Below the pieces are notes generated by a model. The model had not been told where the DNA came from. It saw only the letters and a program-made list of their open reading frames with translations, and searched no databases. From assembly GCA_937908275.1 (NCBI GenBank), contig CALERA010000240.1, positions 1 to 24,737 of the forward strand: 24,737 bases of DNA. Direction: 5' to 3'. The stretch comes from an uncultured Desulfarculaceae bacterium (GTDB lineage: Bacteria > Desulfobacterota > Desulfarculia > Desulfarculales > Desulfarculaceae). Each line of letters opens with the position of its first letter. The stretch's first letter is position 1. Position numbers and translations under genes: made by a program. This document shows positions 1 to 5,652 of this stretch, piece by piece.

Positions 1-1
1 C

Positions 2-409
2 GGCCAGGCGGTCGGCGTCAACGTGGTGGACCCTCCGGGCGACATCTTCTTGCACATCACCCTCTCCGGCGGCGACGGCGATCCCGACGTGCTGGGCGTG
101 AACCTGGACGGCAGCAACCCGATCCATGTGGTCGGCACCCTGCGGGAGGGCTCCGACTCGGCCAGCCCGGTCGTGGAGGCCGTGAGCGGCACCTGGCGGG
201 TGCAGCTCCGCGACCAGGCCGGCGGCATCTACGACATCGTGCAGGTCACCATGACCGCGGGCGTCGCGGAGATGGACTACACGCCGGCCACCAACCTGCG
301 GCCGGCCCTGGTCCACATGGAGGAGGCCGACCTGATCCGGGTCGAGGGCTACAACGTCAGGCTGGCCAACCCGGTGGAGATGAAGGTCTACCGGACCCTG
401 GCCGCCTGA
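2..409 (+). CDS. Partial virion-protein-like CDS (3' end only)
   Basis: This frame is open from the window edge with no stop, so the gene starts upstream. A GTG at 23 is available but nothing suggests it is the true start. The visible 135 or so residues are rich in beta-prone, Gly/Asp-containing stretches such as SGGDGDPDVLGVNLDG and end in a hydrophobic LANPVEMKVYRTLAA tail. It lies directly before the lysis genes of a podovirus-type late operon, so a tail fibre, spike or other structural protein is plausible. No family motif is recognised, and the product could equally be an unrelated hypothetical protein. Confidence 0.6.
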   Translation, partial: GQAVGVNVVDPPGDIFLHITLSGGDGDPDVLGVNLDGSNPIHVVGTLREGSDSASPVVEAVSGTWRVQLRDQAGGIYDIVQVTMTAGVAEMDYTPATNLRPALVHMEEADLIRVEGYNVRLANPVEMKVYRTLAA

Positions 410-421
410 CAGGCCTCATAA

Positions 422-664
422 ATGGAGGCCTGGATCCAAGCAATCATTGGGGGCGGGTCGCCCTGGTTGGCCCTGCTGGTCTTCTGGCAGTGGGCCAGAC
501 GGGATTACCAGGAACTCAAGGGCGACGTGAAAGAGATCAAGGCCACGATCCCGGTCTGCCAGGCCGAACGGCGCAAGGAAGAAGCGGACCTGCATGGCCG
601 GATCACGGGGGTAAGTGGCGAAGTGAGTTACCTCAAGGGGAGATGCAACGGCCATGCCCAATAG
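422..664 (+). CDS. Small holin-like membrane protein with coiled-coil tail
   Basis: This 80-residue protein has one hydrophobic segment at about residues 13-25 (SPWLALLVFWQWA). A charged heptad-like region (about 28-75) with two cysteines follows. Its ATG is 12 bases after the previous stop. Its last codons overlap the start of the lysozyme gene by 11 bases, the usual translational coupling of holin and endolysin. Size, single membrane segment and position suggest a holin or holin-associated (XhlA-like) protein that would sit in the inner membrane and time lysis. The sequence gives no unique holin signature, so this is a role inferred from context. Confidence 0.6.
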   Translation: MEAWIQAIIGGGSPWLALLVFWQWARRDYQELKGDVKEIKATIPVCQAERRKEEADLHGRITGVSGEVSYLKGRCNGHAQ

Positions 665-1487
665 CGAGATGAGGCACATCAACGCCTCCGGCCTGGACCT
701 GGTTCGTGGTAGCGAGAGCTTCCGCTCGAACGCCTACACCTGCCCCGGGGGCAAGCCGACCATCGGCTATGGCCATGTGATCCTGGCCGGTGAGACCTTC
801 CAGGAGCCCATCAGCGTGGCCCAGGCCCATTCCATCTTGGCCAAGGACTTGGCCGTGGCAGAGGCAGCGGTGGCCCGCCTGGTGACGGTTCCGCTCACGG
901 ACAACCAGTTCGCGGCCCTGGTCAGCTTCACCTTCAACCTGGGCCAGGGCAACCTCTCCGAGTCCACCCTGCTCAAGAAGCTGAACGCGGGCGACTACCA
1001 GGGCGCGGCCAACGAGTTCCCACGCTGGAACAAGGCCGGCGGGCAGGTCCTAGACGGGCTGGTGGCCCGGCGTGAGGCCGAGCGCGCCCTGTTCCTGACC
1101 CCAGACCAACCGGCCGAGCAGGAGGCGGCGGAAGTCCCGACCGCCCCTTTCCCGGCGAGCGAGAAGGAGGCTTCGACCATGAACTGGCTGTTGACCGGCC
1201 CAATCCTGTCCCTAGCGATCAAGGCGGGCAAGGCCCTGCTGCCCACGATGCTCAACAAGTTCTTCCCTGGTCTTTCGGAGTTGATTCGCTCCGAGGTCTC
1301 GGACGGCATGAAGGCCCTGATCCAGAAGGGCCTGGACGTGGCCCAGGACTTCGCGGCCTCGACCGAGACCAACCTGGACAACTACCTGGTGGAGGCGGCG
1401 ACCGAGCTGGCGGACTCCTTGGGGCTCTTGCCGGACGAGTCCAGCGAGTCCGAGAGTTCGCCGGCTCCGGCCCTGGCGCAGGGCTGA
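654..1487 (+). CDS. Endolysin, T4/P22-type lysozyme (GH24) with C-terminal extension
   Basis: The enzyme cleaves the N-acetylmuramic acid to N-acetylglucosamine bond of peptidoglycan at the end of infection. The GH24 catalytic pattern E-x8-C/D-x5-T is visible as Glu21, Cys30 and Thr36, followed by TIGYGH (36-41). The lysozyme core ends near residue 150 (GLVARREAERALFL). A Pro/Glu/Ala linker follows, then about 103 extra residues with amphipathic/hydrophobic helices (NWLLTGPILSLAIKAG) and an acidic Ser-rich tail. Lysozymes of this family are usually about 150-180 residues, so the 277-residue length is unusual. An in-frame ATG at 1179 has an excellent ribosome binding site and may give a separate C-terminal product. 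No signal peptide is seen, so export by a holin is expected. Confidence 0.9.
   Translation: MPNSEMRHINASGLDLVRGSESFRSNAYTCPGGKPTIGYGHVILAGETFQEPISVAQAHSILAKDLAVAEAAVARLVTVPLTDNQFAALVSFTFNLGQGNLSESTLLKKLNAGDYQGAANEFPRWNKAGGQVLDGLVARREAERALFLTPDQPAEQEAAEVPTAPFPASEKEASTMNWLLTGPILSLAIKAGKALLPTMLNKFFPGLSELIRSEVSDGMKALIQKGLDVAQDFAASTETNLDNYLVEAATELADSLGLLPDESSESESSPAPALAQG
1164..1487 (+). CDS. Possible internal in-frame product of the endolysin gene
   Basis: Inside the lysozyme gene AAGGAGG (1164-1170) lies 8 bases before an in-frame ATG at 1179 (codon 176). This is as good as any ribosome binding site in the operon, and it falls exactly at the linker between the lysozyme core and the C-terminal extension. 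Initiation there would give a protein of about 102 residues beginning MNWLLTGPILSLAIKAGK, with a hydrophobic N-terminal helix and an acidic C-terminus. Internal starts yielding the C-terminal part are known for some Gram-positive phage endolysins. Whether this one is used is inference. The short product could be a second holin-like or binding subunit. The feature begins at the Shine-Dalgarno sequence. Confidence 0.4.
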   Translation, partial: KEASTMNWLLTGPILSLAIKAGKALLPTMLNKFFPGLSELIRSEVSDGMKALIQKGLDVAQDFAASTETNLDNYLVEAATELADSLGLLPDESSESESSPAPALAQG

Positions 1488-1501
1488 AAATCCTGGCGTC
1501 T

Positions 1502-1600
1502 GTGGCCTGGGGCCTGCTGACCCGGCAAACCGTGAAGCCCGAGGCCGGCTCCTTCTTGCCAGACCAGGACGGGGCCGGCCCCTTGGGAGGGAAGGAATGA
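1502..1600 (+). other. Short open frame between endolysin and lipoprotein, ATGA overlap
   Basis: A 32-codon frame from GTG 1502 ends at TGA 1598-1600, overlapping the ATG of the lipoprotein gene as ATGA. The peptide begins VAWGLLTRQTVKPEAG. No clear Shine-Dalgarno precedes the GTG, and the frame also stays open upstream without an ATG, so it may be chance in GC-rich DNA. The 12-base palindrome GGGGCCGGCCCC (1571-1582) lies just ahead of the lipoprotein ribosome binding site. Confidence 0.2.
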
Positions 1601-2058
1601 AGATCATGCGAACTGTCAAGCATTACTTGACGATTGCCCTGCTGGCGTCCCTGTGCCTGGCCCTGAGCGGCTGCGCGGCCACCCTCTGGGGCGGCAAGCA
1701 CCAGGACACTCAGAAGTCCATGGCCGAGGAGAACGCCAAGGACACGAAGGCCCTGGCCGATGCGATCAAGGCCGTCGTGGGGGACCCCAAGATGTCCAGC
1801 GAGGGCAAGATCGCGGCCATGGCCATGGGCATGATGGGCTACCAGGCCAAGCAGTTCAACGACCAGTTCAAGGCCAAGCTGCCGCACAGCCCGGTCGAGG
1901 AGAATTGGGTGCAGGGCCTCCTCTACGGCGCCCTGGCCCTGGCCACCGGCAACGGCGGTAGCGACAAGACCGTGGACAAGTCCGTAACCGACCGCTCCTA
2001 CATCGAGCGGATCTCCGACACCTCCACCACCAGCGTGGTCGAGAAGTCCGGGCAGTAG
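1597..2058 (+). CDS. Phage lipoprotein in lysis cassette (candidate spanin-type)
   Basis: This 153-residue protein has a lipoprotein signal peptide: basic start, hydrophobic core LTIALLASLCLAL, and lipobox LSGC with the acylated Cys at residue 26. The following Ala-Ala gives no Asp retention signal, so an outer-membrane lipoprotein is expected. The mature part is mostly charged helix (about 34-60 and 75-105), then a hydrophobic patch (WVQGLLYGALALATG) and a Ser/Thr-rich end. Placed straight after the endolysin, it may act in outer-membrane disruption as an o-spanin or unimolecular spanin. It lacks an obvious Pro-rich mature region or C-terminal anchor, so the spanin role is inference; the lipoprotein call is firm. 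GGGAGG lies 6 bases before the ATG. Confidence 0.75.
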   Translation: MKIMRTVKHYLTIALLASLCLALSGCAATLWGGKHQDTQKSMAEENAKDTKALADAIKAVVGDPKMSSEGKIAAMAMGMMGYQAKQFNDQFKAKLPHSPVEENWVQGLLYGALALATGNGGSDKTVDKSVTDRSYIERISDTSTTSVVEKSGQ

Positions 2059-2064
2059 GGGGCC

Positions 2065-4086
2065 ATGGCCACCACCGTCATCAAGGGCGAGGACCAGGCC
2101 CAGGCAGAGGCGCAGCCCCGAGTCTCCATTCGGGAGCGGGGCTACGCCTACCCCAACGGCCTGGACCTGCGGCCGGATTCCCACCTGCACGGCCAGGTCT
2201 TGCAAAAGATCATGGCCCGGGGCGAAGAGTCTTTCCGCGTGATGCAGGAGCGGCACCCGGCCTGGGCCAAGAACGACCAGGTGATGAGGGGGTACATCCC
2301 CCTGAGCGACTACGAGCGCGAGTTGAAGCGCAAGGGCGGCAACGAGGGCGAAATGCACTTCGCTAACCGCCCGGTTTCGATCATCGTCCCGCACTCCTAC
2401 GCGGTCAGGGACACCATCCTGACCTACCACATGGAGGCGTTCCTGTCCGCCCCGCCGTTCCAGTACGACGGGGGCGGCCCCGAGGACACCATTGGGGCCA
2501 AGCTGCTGGAACTGGTGGTGGACTACCAGGCCCGCTACACCAGGGCCGGGCTGAACATCATCACCGCGGTCAGCGACGGACTGAGCTACGGCATTGGCCC
2601 GGCCACGGTGGAGTGGGTGACCAAGTGGGGCCAGCGCTCCGTGGTGACCCAGCGACCAGTCTTTGGCCTGGCCGGCGAACTGCTGGGATACGAGCCCGTC
2701 CGCCAGAATGTTGACGCCCTCCTTTTCGAGGGCAACCGGATGCACAACATCGACCCCTACCGCTACCTGCCGGACCCCAATGTGGCGGCCGAGAACATCC
2801 AGGATGGCGAGTACGTGGGTTGGGTGCTCCCGGTGAGTTACTACAAGCTGGCGGCCCAGGAGAAGGCCGACCCCAGCATGTTCAACGTTAGGCACCTCAA
2901 GGAGCGGCAGGGCCAGGGTGGAGTTTACGGGGGAGCCTCCCCGAGCAAGCTGGTCTCCATCTACGCCTCCAGGGTCAGTGACGTGGGGACAGGGGGGCAG
3001 GGGTTCAAGACCTCCGAAACCAGGTACCACGAGATTCTGACCATGTTCATTGAGCTGATCCCCAAGGAATGGGGCCTCGGCGATTTGGAAGCGCCAGAGA
3101 TTTGGCACTTCACGGTCGCCGACGACGCCGTGATCCTGCGGGCACAGCCCTTGGACATGAACCACCGCGAGTTCCCGGTGGCCGTGGCCGTCCCTGACCA
3201 TGACGGCTACAGCGCCACCCCCGTCAGCCGCATGGAGATCATCCAGGGACTCCAGGACGTGCTCAACTGGCTGTTCAACAGCCATATTGCCAACGTCCGC
3301 AAGGCGATCAACGACATGCTGATCGTGGACCCAAGCCTGATCCACCTCAAGGACCTGGAAGATCCCAACCCGGGCAAGCTGGTCAAGCTGCGCCGGGGGG
3401 CCTGGGGCCGGGGCGTGGACAACGCAGTGAAGCAGTTGATGGTTAACGATGTGACCCGGACCAACATGGCCGACGTCCCCGGCATCGTCGAGATGATGCA
3501 GCGGGCCAGCGGGGCGGTGGACTCGGTTCAGGGGATCATGCGGACTGGTGGCGAGCGCCGGAGCGCGGCCGAGGCCAAGATGACGGGCGGGAACGCCCTG
3601 TCCCGGCTGGAGCGGATGGCCCGGACCATCGCCATGCAGCTCATCAACCCCATGAGCATGTTCTACGCCAGCAATACACAGCAGTACATGAGCCGTGGGG
3701 TCTACCTCAAGGCGGCCGGTTCCTGGCCCGAAGAGCTGGCCCGGGAGTACGGACTGGCCGGCGGGGTCCAGGTGAGTCCGTTCGACCTGATGGTGAACTT
3801 CGACATCATCCCCAAGGACGGCACCACGCCCACCAGCGGGGCGACCAATGCCGACATCCTACAGATGATGTTCCAGTCTGTGGCCGGGGACCCCGAGCTG
3901 CGGCAGGTGTTCGACGTGCCTCGAATCTTCGTGAGCCTGGCCCGGAAGCTGGGAGAGAAAAACGCCTTCGACTTCGTGCGCAAGGGCGGTCAGATCGCGT
4001 CCCAGGTGCTCCCCGATGAAACGGTCTTGGCCCAAGCCCAGGCCGGCAACGCCGTCCCGCTGGACGAGATAAGGATGGCGGCCTGA
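2065..4086 (+). CDS. Portal protein (head-tail connector)
   Basis: This 673-residue protein would form the dodecameric ring at the capsid vertex through which DNA is packaged and ejected. Portal-like features include an N-terminal region with a GYIPLSDYERE segment, the DGLSYGIGPATVEW motif near residues 170-184 (typical of podovirus portals), and NIDPYRYLPDPN, which resembles the 'dP..f..DP' segment of portals. A long C-terminal helical region (about 490-560) contains GERRSAAEAKMTGGNALSRL and LINPM. Length fits the larger P22-like/SU10-like portals. It is followed without a gap by a small gene and then the scaffold, the usual head-gene order. The start ATG has GGGGG just upstream and lies 6 bases after the lipoprotein stop. 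Confidence 0.85.
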   Translation: MATTVIKGEDQAQAEAQPRVSIRERGYAYPNGLDLRPDSHLHGQVLQKIMARGEESFRVMQERHPAWAKNDQVMRGYIPLSDYERELKRKGGNEGEMHFANRPVSIIVPHSYAVRDTILTYHMEAFLSAPPFQYDGGGPEDTIGAKLLELVVDYQARYTRAGLNIITAVSDGLSYGIGPATVEWVTKWGQRSVVTQRPVFGLAGELLGYEPVRQNVDALLFEGNRMHNIDPYRYLPDPNVAAENIQDGEYVGWVLPVSYYKLAAQEKADPSMFNVRHLKERQGQGGVYGGASPSKLVSIYASRVSDVGTGGQGFKTSETRYHEILTMFIELIPKEWGLGDLEAPEIWHFTVADDAVILRAQPLDMNHREFPVAVAVPDHDGYSATPVSRMEIIQGLQDVLNWLFNSHIANVRKAINDMLIVDPSLIHLKDLEDPNPGKLVKLRRGAWGRGVDNAVKQLMVNDVTRTNMADVPGIVEMMQRASGAVDSVQGIMRTGGERRSAAEAKMTGGNALSRLERMARTIAMQLINPMSMFYASNTQQYMSRGVYLKAAGSWPEELAREYGLAGGVQVSPFDLMVNFDIIPKDGTTPTSGATNADILQMMFQSVAGDPELRQVFDVPRIFVSLARKLGEKNAFDFVRKGGQIASQVLPDETVLAQAQAGNAVPLDEIRMAA

Positions 4087-4457
4087 TGCGGTGGCCCTGG
4101 CGCAAGCAGTCCACGGCCAGGCCGGATGCCTGCCTGGTGTTTCCCGTGGAACGGTTCCCGGTGGATGACGAGGCCCTGGGCTCCTTGAGCATCAACGACC
4201 TGCACGAGTGGCTGGCATCTCCCTTTTGGGGGGTCCTGGTGGCCTGGCTGGATGAGCAGATCCAGCTCAACCGCGAGGCCCTGGAACGGGGGACCATCGG
4301 CCAGGAAACCGCCGGCCAGGCGGGGACACTCTACCGCAGCGACGAGGCGCTACGCGGCGGGATCATCGGCATGAGGTTTGTGCGGGACCTGTTCCCGGGC
4401 CAGCTCGAAGCCGAGATCGAGGCCGCTCAGATCAAGACCGCAGACCAGGAGGATTGA
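4086..4457 (+). CDS. Small protein between portal and scaffold, unknown
   Basis: This 123-residue protein is translationally coupled to the portal gene (TGATG overlap). The N-terminus is basic (MRWPWRK), followed by a mixed hydrophobic/acidic part with SINDLHEWLASPFWGVLVAWLDEQI. The C-terminus is helical and acidic (QLEAEIEAAQIKTADQED). Its position between portal and scaffold is shared with small uncharacterised head-assembly proteins in many podoviruses. No conserved motif is recognised and no function is assigned. Confidence 0.8.
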   Translation: MRWPWRKQSTARPDACLVFPVERFPVDDEALGSLSINDLHEWLASPFWGVLVAWLDEQIQLNREALERGTIGQETAGQAGTLYRSDEALRGGIIGMRFVRDLFPGQLEAEIEAAQIKTADQED

Positions 4458-4459
4458 CG

Positions 4460-5419
4460 ATGCCCGATGAGTTGGCCGCCCCGGTGGCGGAAGGGACCCA
4501 AGCCGAGTTGATGGACGCATTGGATTCAGTCGGCGAGGAGCCCCAGGCCCCGGCCGAGGAACCCAGCCAGGTTCCCACCGCCGATGAGCCCGAGGCTACC
4601 GCGCCCAAGGCGCCCGGCCAGGACACCGCTCCGGCCCCGGCCGCCAGCAGCGCCGAGGTGGCCACCGGCCAGGCCCAGGAGCAGGGTGACCAGCCCCCGG
4701 CCGACCAGGACCCCAGGGACGCCAGGATCGCAGCTCTGGAGGCCATGGTGAACAAGCTGGCCGGCGGACAACCGGCTCCCCAGGCCCCGTCCGGCCAGGA
4801 ACAGCCCCCCCAGCCTCAGCCCGAGGGCCAGGAGCAGACTGCGGCCACCCCCGCCCCGGTTCCCTCGGCGGCCCCGCAGCCGGCGGCCTACCAGCCCCAG
4901 GAGTTCATGACCGCGGCCGAGGCTGAGGCCGAGGGCCTGGATGCCGAGGTGTTCAACGCCGCCCTCAACCGGCTTGGCGAGCACCTGTGGCGCAACGTGG
5001 CCCAGGCCGTCCAAGGGGCCAAGGCCGCCGCCGAGCAGGTCCAGCAGCAGGCGCAGTATGACGCCTTCATGGCGGACTTCTTCGCCCAGCACAAGGACCT
5101 GATCGACATGCGTCCGATGGTGGGACGCACCCTGGAGGTCATGAGCGCCGAGGCCCAGGCCAAGGGAGAAGGCTACAAGGACAAGCTGACCCTGATGACG
5201 GCCCTGGCCGCCCAGGTGCGCCAATCCTTGGGTCGCCCCGCGCCGGCCACGGTCCAGGAGATCAAGACGGTGGACAAAGACGGCAAGGTCATCACCCCCC
5301 AGCCTCCGTCGTTGACCGGCCTGGGAGCCGGTCGGCGAGGAGGCCCCCCGGCCCCGGTGCCCGGTGGGGGCAAGACTCAGGCGGAGTTGATGGCCGAACT
5401 GGATTCGGTGGACGCCTAG
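4460..5419 (+). CDS. Scaffolding protein
   Basis: This 319-residue, acidic, Pro/Ala/Gln-rich protein has a long low-complexity first half (about 25-150). A helical domain (about 150-255: AEAEAEGLDAEVFNAALNRL onwards, with heptad-like AKAAAEQVQQQAQ) and a short C-terminal tail follow. This composition, and its place directly before the major capsid gene, are characteristic of scaffold proteins that guide procapsid assembly and then leave. The ATG at 4460 is preferred over an upstream TTG (4454), because AGGAGG at 4447-4452 is 7 bases from the ATG but only 1 from the TTG. The motif TQAELM..LDSV occurs at both ends (residues 13-24 and 306-317). Confidence 0.82.
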   Translation: MPDELAAPVAEGTQAELMDALDSVGEEPQAPAEEPSQVPTADEPEATAPKAPGQDTAPAPAASSAEVATGQAQEQGDQPPADQDPRDARIAALEAMVNKLAGGQPAPQAPSGQEQPPQPQPEGQEQTAATPAPVPSAAPQPAAYQPQEFMTAAEAEAEGLDAEVFNAALNRLGEHLWRNVAQAVQGAKAAAEQVQQQAQYDAFMADFFAQHKDLIDMRPMVGRTLEVMSAEAQAKGEGYKDKLTLMTALAAQVRQSLGRPAPATVQEIKTVDKDGKVITPQPPSLTGLGAGRRGGPPAPVPGGGKTQAELMAELDSVDA

Positions 5420-5424
5420 AAGAT

Positions 5425-5456
5425 GCCTGGCCCCGGGCGGCACCCCAGGGCCAGGC
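5425..5456 (+). promoter_or_regulatory. Capsid-leader hairpin 1 (apical GGCGGCACCC)
   Basis: A perfect 9-bp stem, GCCTGGCCC (5425-5433) with GGGCCAGGC (5448-5456), encloses 14 bases containing GGCGGCACCC at 5436-5445. The top can pair further as GGG/CCC around the hexaloop CGGCAC. It starts 5 bases after the scaffold stop codon. No T-tract follows, so it is not a standard terminator. Confidence 0.7.
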
Positions 5457-5467
5457 GGTGACCAAAC

Positions 5468-5494
5468 CACCCCCACGGTCAGGCAGGAGAAGAA
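5468..5494 (+). repeat. Upstream copy of the capsid gene leader/RBS block
   Basis: CACCCCCACGGTCA (5468-5481), then 3 bases, then AGGAGAAGAA (5485-5494), matches the block immediately before the capsid start (5626-5639 and 5642-5651, spacer 2). The downstream ATG at 5506 opens only a 7-codon frame (stop 5527-5529) and sits farther from the AGGAG than is usual. This copy is therefore either a decoy or leader-peptide ribosome site, or a scar of a duplicated or lost gene. Confidence 0.7.
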
Positions 5495-5550
5495 GGTCGA
5501 TTCCAATGCTGCACAATCGCCCCCCCTAAGTCAACAGGTTGAACGGCGTT

Positions 5551-5574
5551 CGTTCTCGGCGGCACCCGAGAGCG
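5551..5574 (+). promoter_or_regulatory. Capsid-leader hairpin 2 (apical GGCGGCACCC)
   Basis: CGTTCTC (5551-5557) pairs with GAGAGCG (5568-5574), with one G-T wobble, around GGCGGCACCC (5558-5567). Inner GG/CC pairing leaves the same CGGCAC hexaloop as in hairpins 1 and 3. The stem sequence is unrelated to the other two. Confidence 0.65.
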
Positions 5575-5591
5575 CGCGCCTGACTCGTTCT

Positions 5592-5617
5592 CCGGGCAAG
5601 GCGGCACCCACGCCCGG
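5592..5617 (+). promoter_or_regulatory. Capsid-leader hairpin 3 (apical GGCGGCACCC)
   Basis: CCGGGC (5592-5597) pairs with GCCCGG (5612-5617) around a 14-base loop, the same loop length as hairpin 1, with GGCGGCACCC again at loop positions 3-12 (5600-5609). It lies 35 bases before the capsid ATG and 25 before its Shine-Dalgarno. Confidence 0.65.
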
Positions 5618-5625
5618 CGATGAAA

Positions 5626-5651
5626 CACCCCCACGGTCATAAGGAGAAGAA
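5626..5651 (+). promoter_or_regulatory. Capsid gene leader block with Shine-Dalgarno (downstream copy)
   Basis: CACCCCCACGGTCA (5626-5639) is followed by AAGGAG (5641-5646), 6 bases before the ATG at 5653. This ribosome site decides the capsid start: the in-frame ATG at 5620 lies upstream of it, would add MKHPHGHKEKK, and has no comparable site. Confidence 0.75.
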
Positions 5652-5652
5652 A

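Noticed and set aside
1252..3345. Minus-strand open frame of 697 codons across the lysis and portal genes
   Set aside because: It is antisense to the well-supported lysozyme, lipoprotein and portal genes. The Val/Leu/Gly/His/Asp-rich composition is that of a GC-rich shadow frame, and no ribosome site or domain is seen.
4526..5506. Minus-strand frame of 326 codons over the scaffold gene
   Set aside because: It is a low-complexity Gly/Leu/Arg mirror of the Pro/Ala/Gln-rich scaffold sequence, caused by GC-rich codon usage.
5506..5529. Seven-codon leader peptide gene after the duplicated RBS
   Set aside because: The spacing from AGGAG to the ATG is about 16 bases and the peptide shows no attenuation codons, so it is not listed as a gene.
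5620..5652. Upstream ATG giving an 11-residue longer capsid protein
   Set aside because: The codons run through the Shine-Dalgarno AAGGAG of the ATG at 5653, and no ribosome site precedes 5620.
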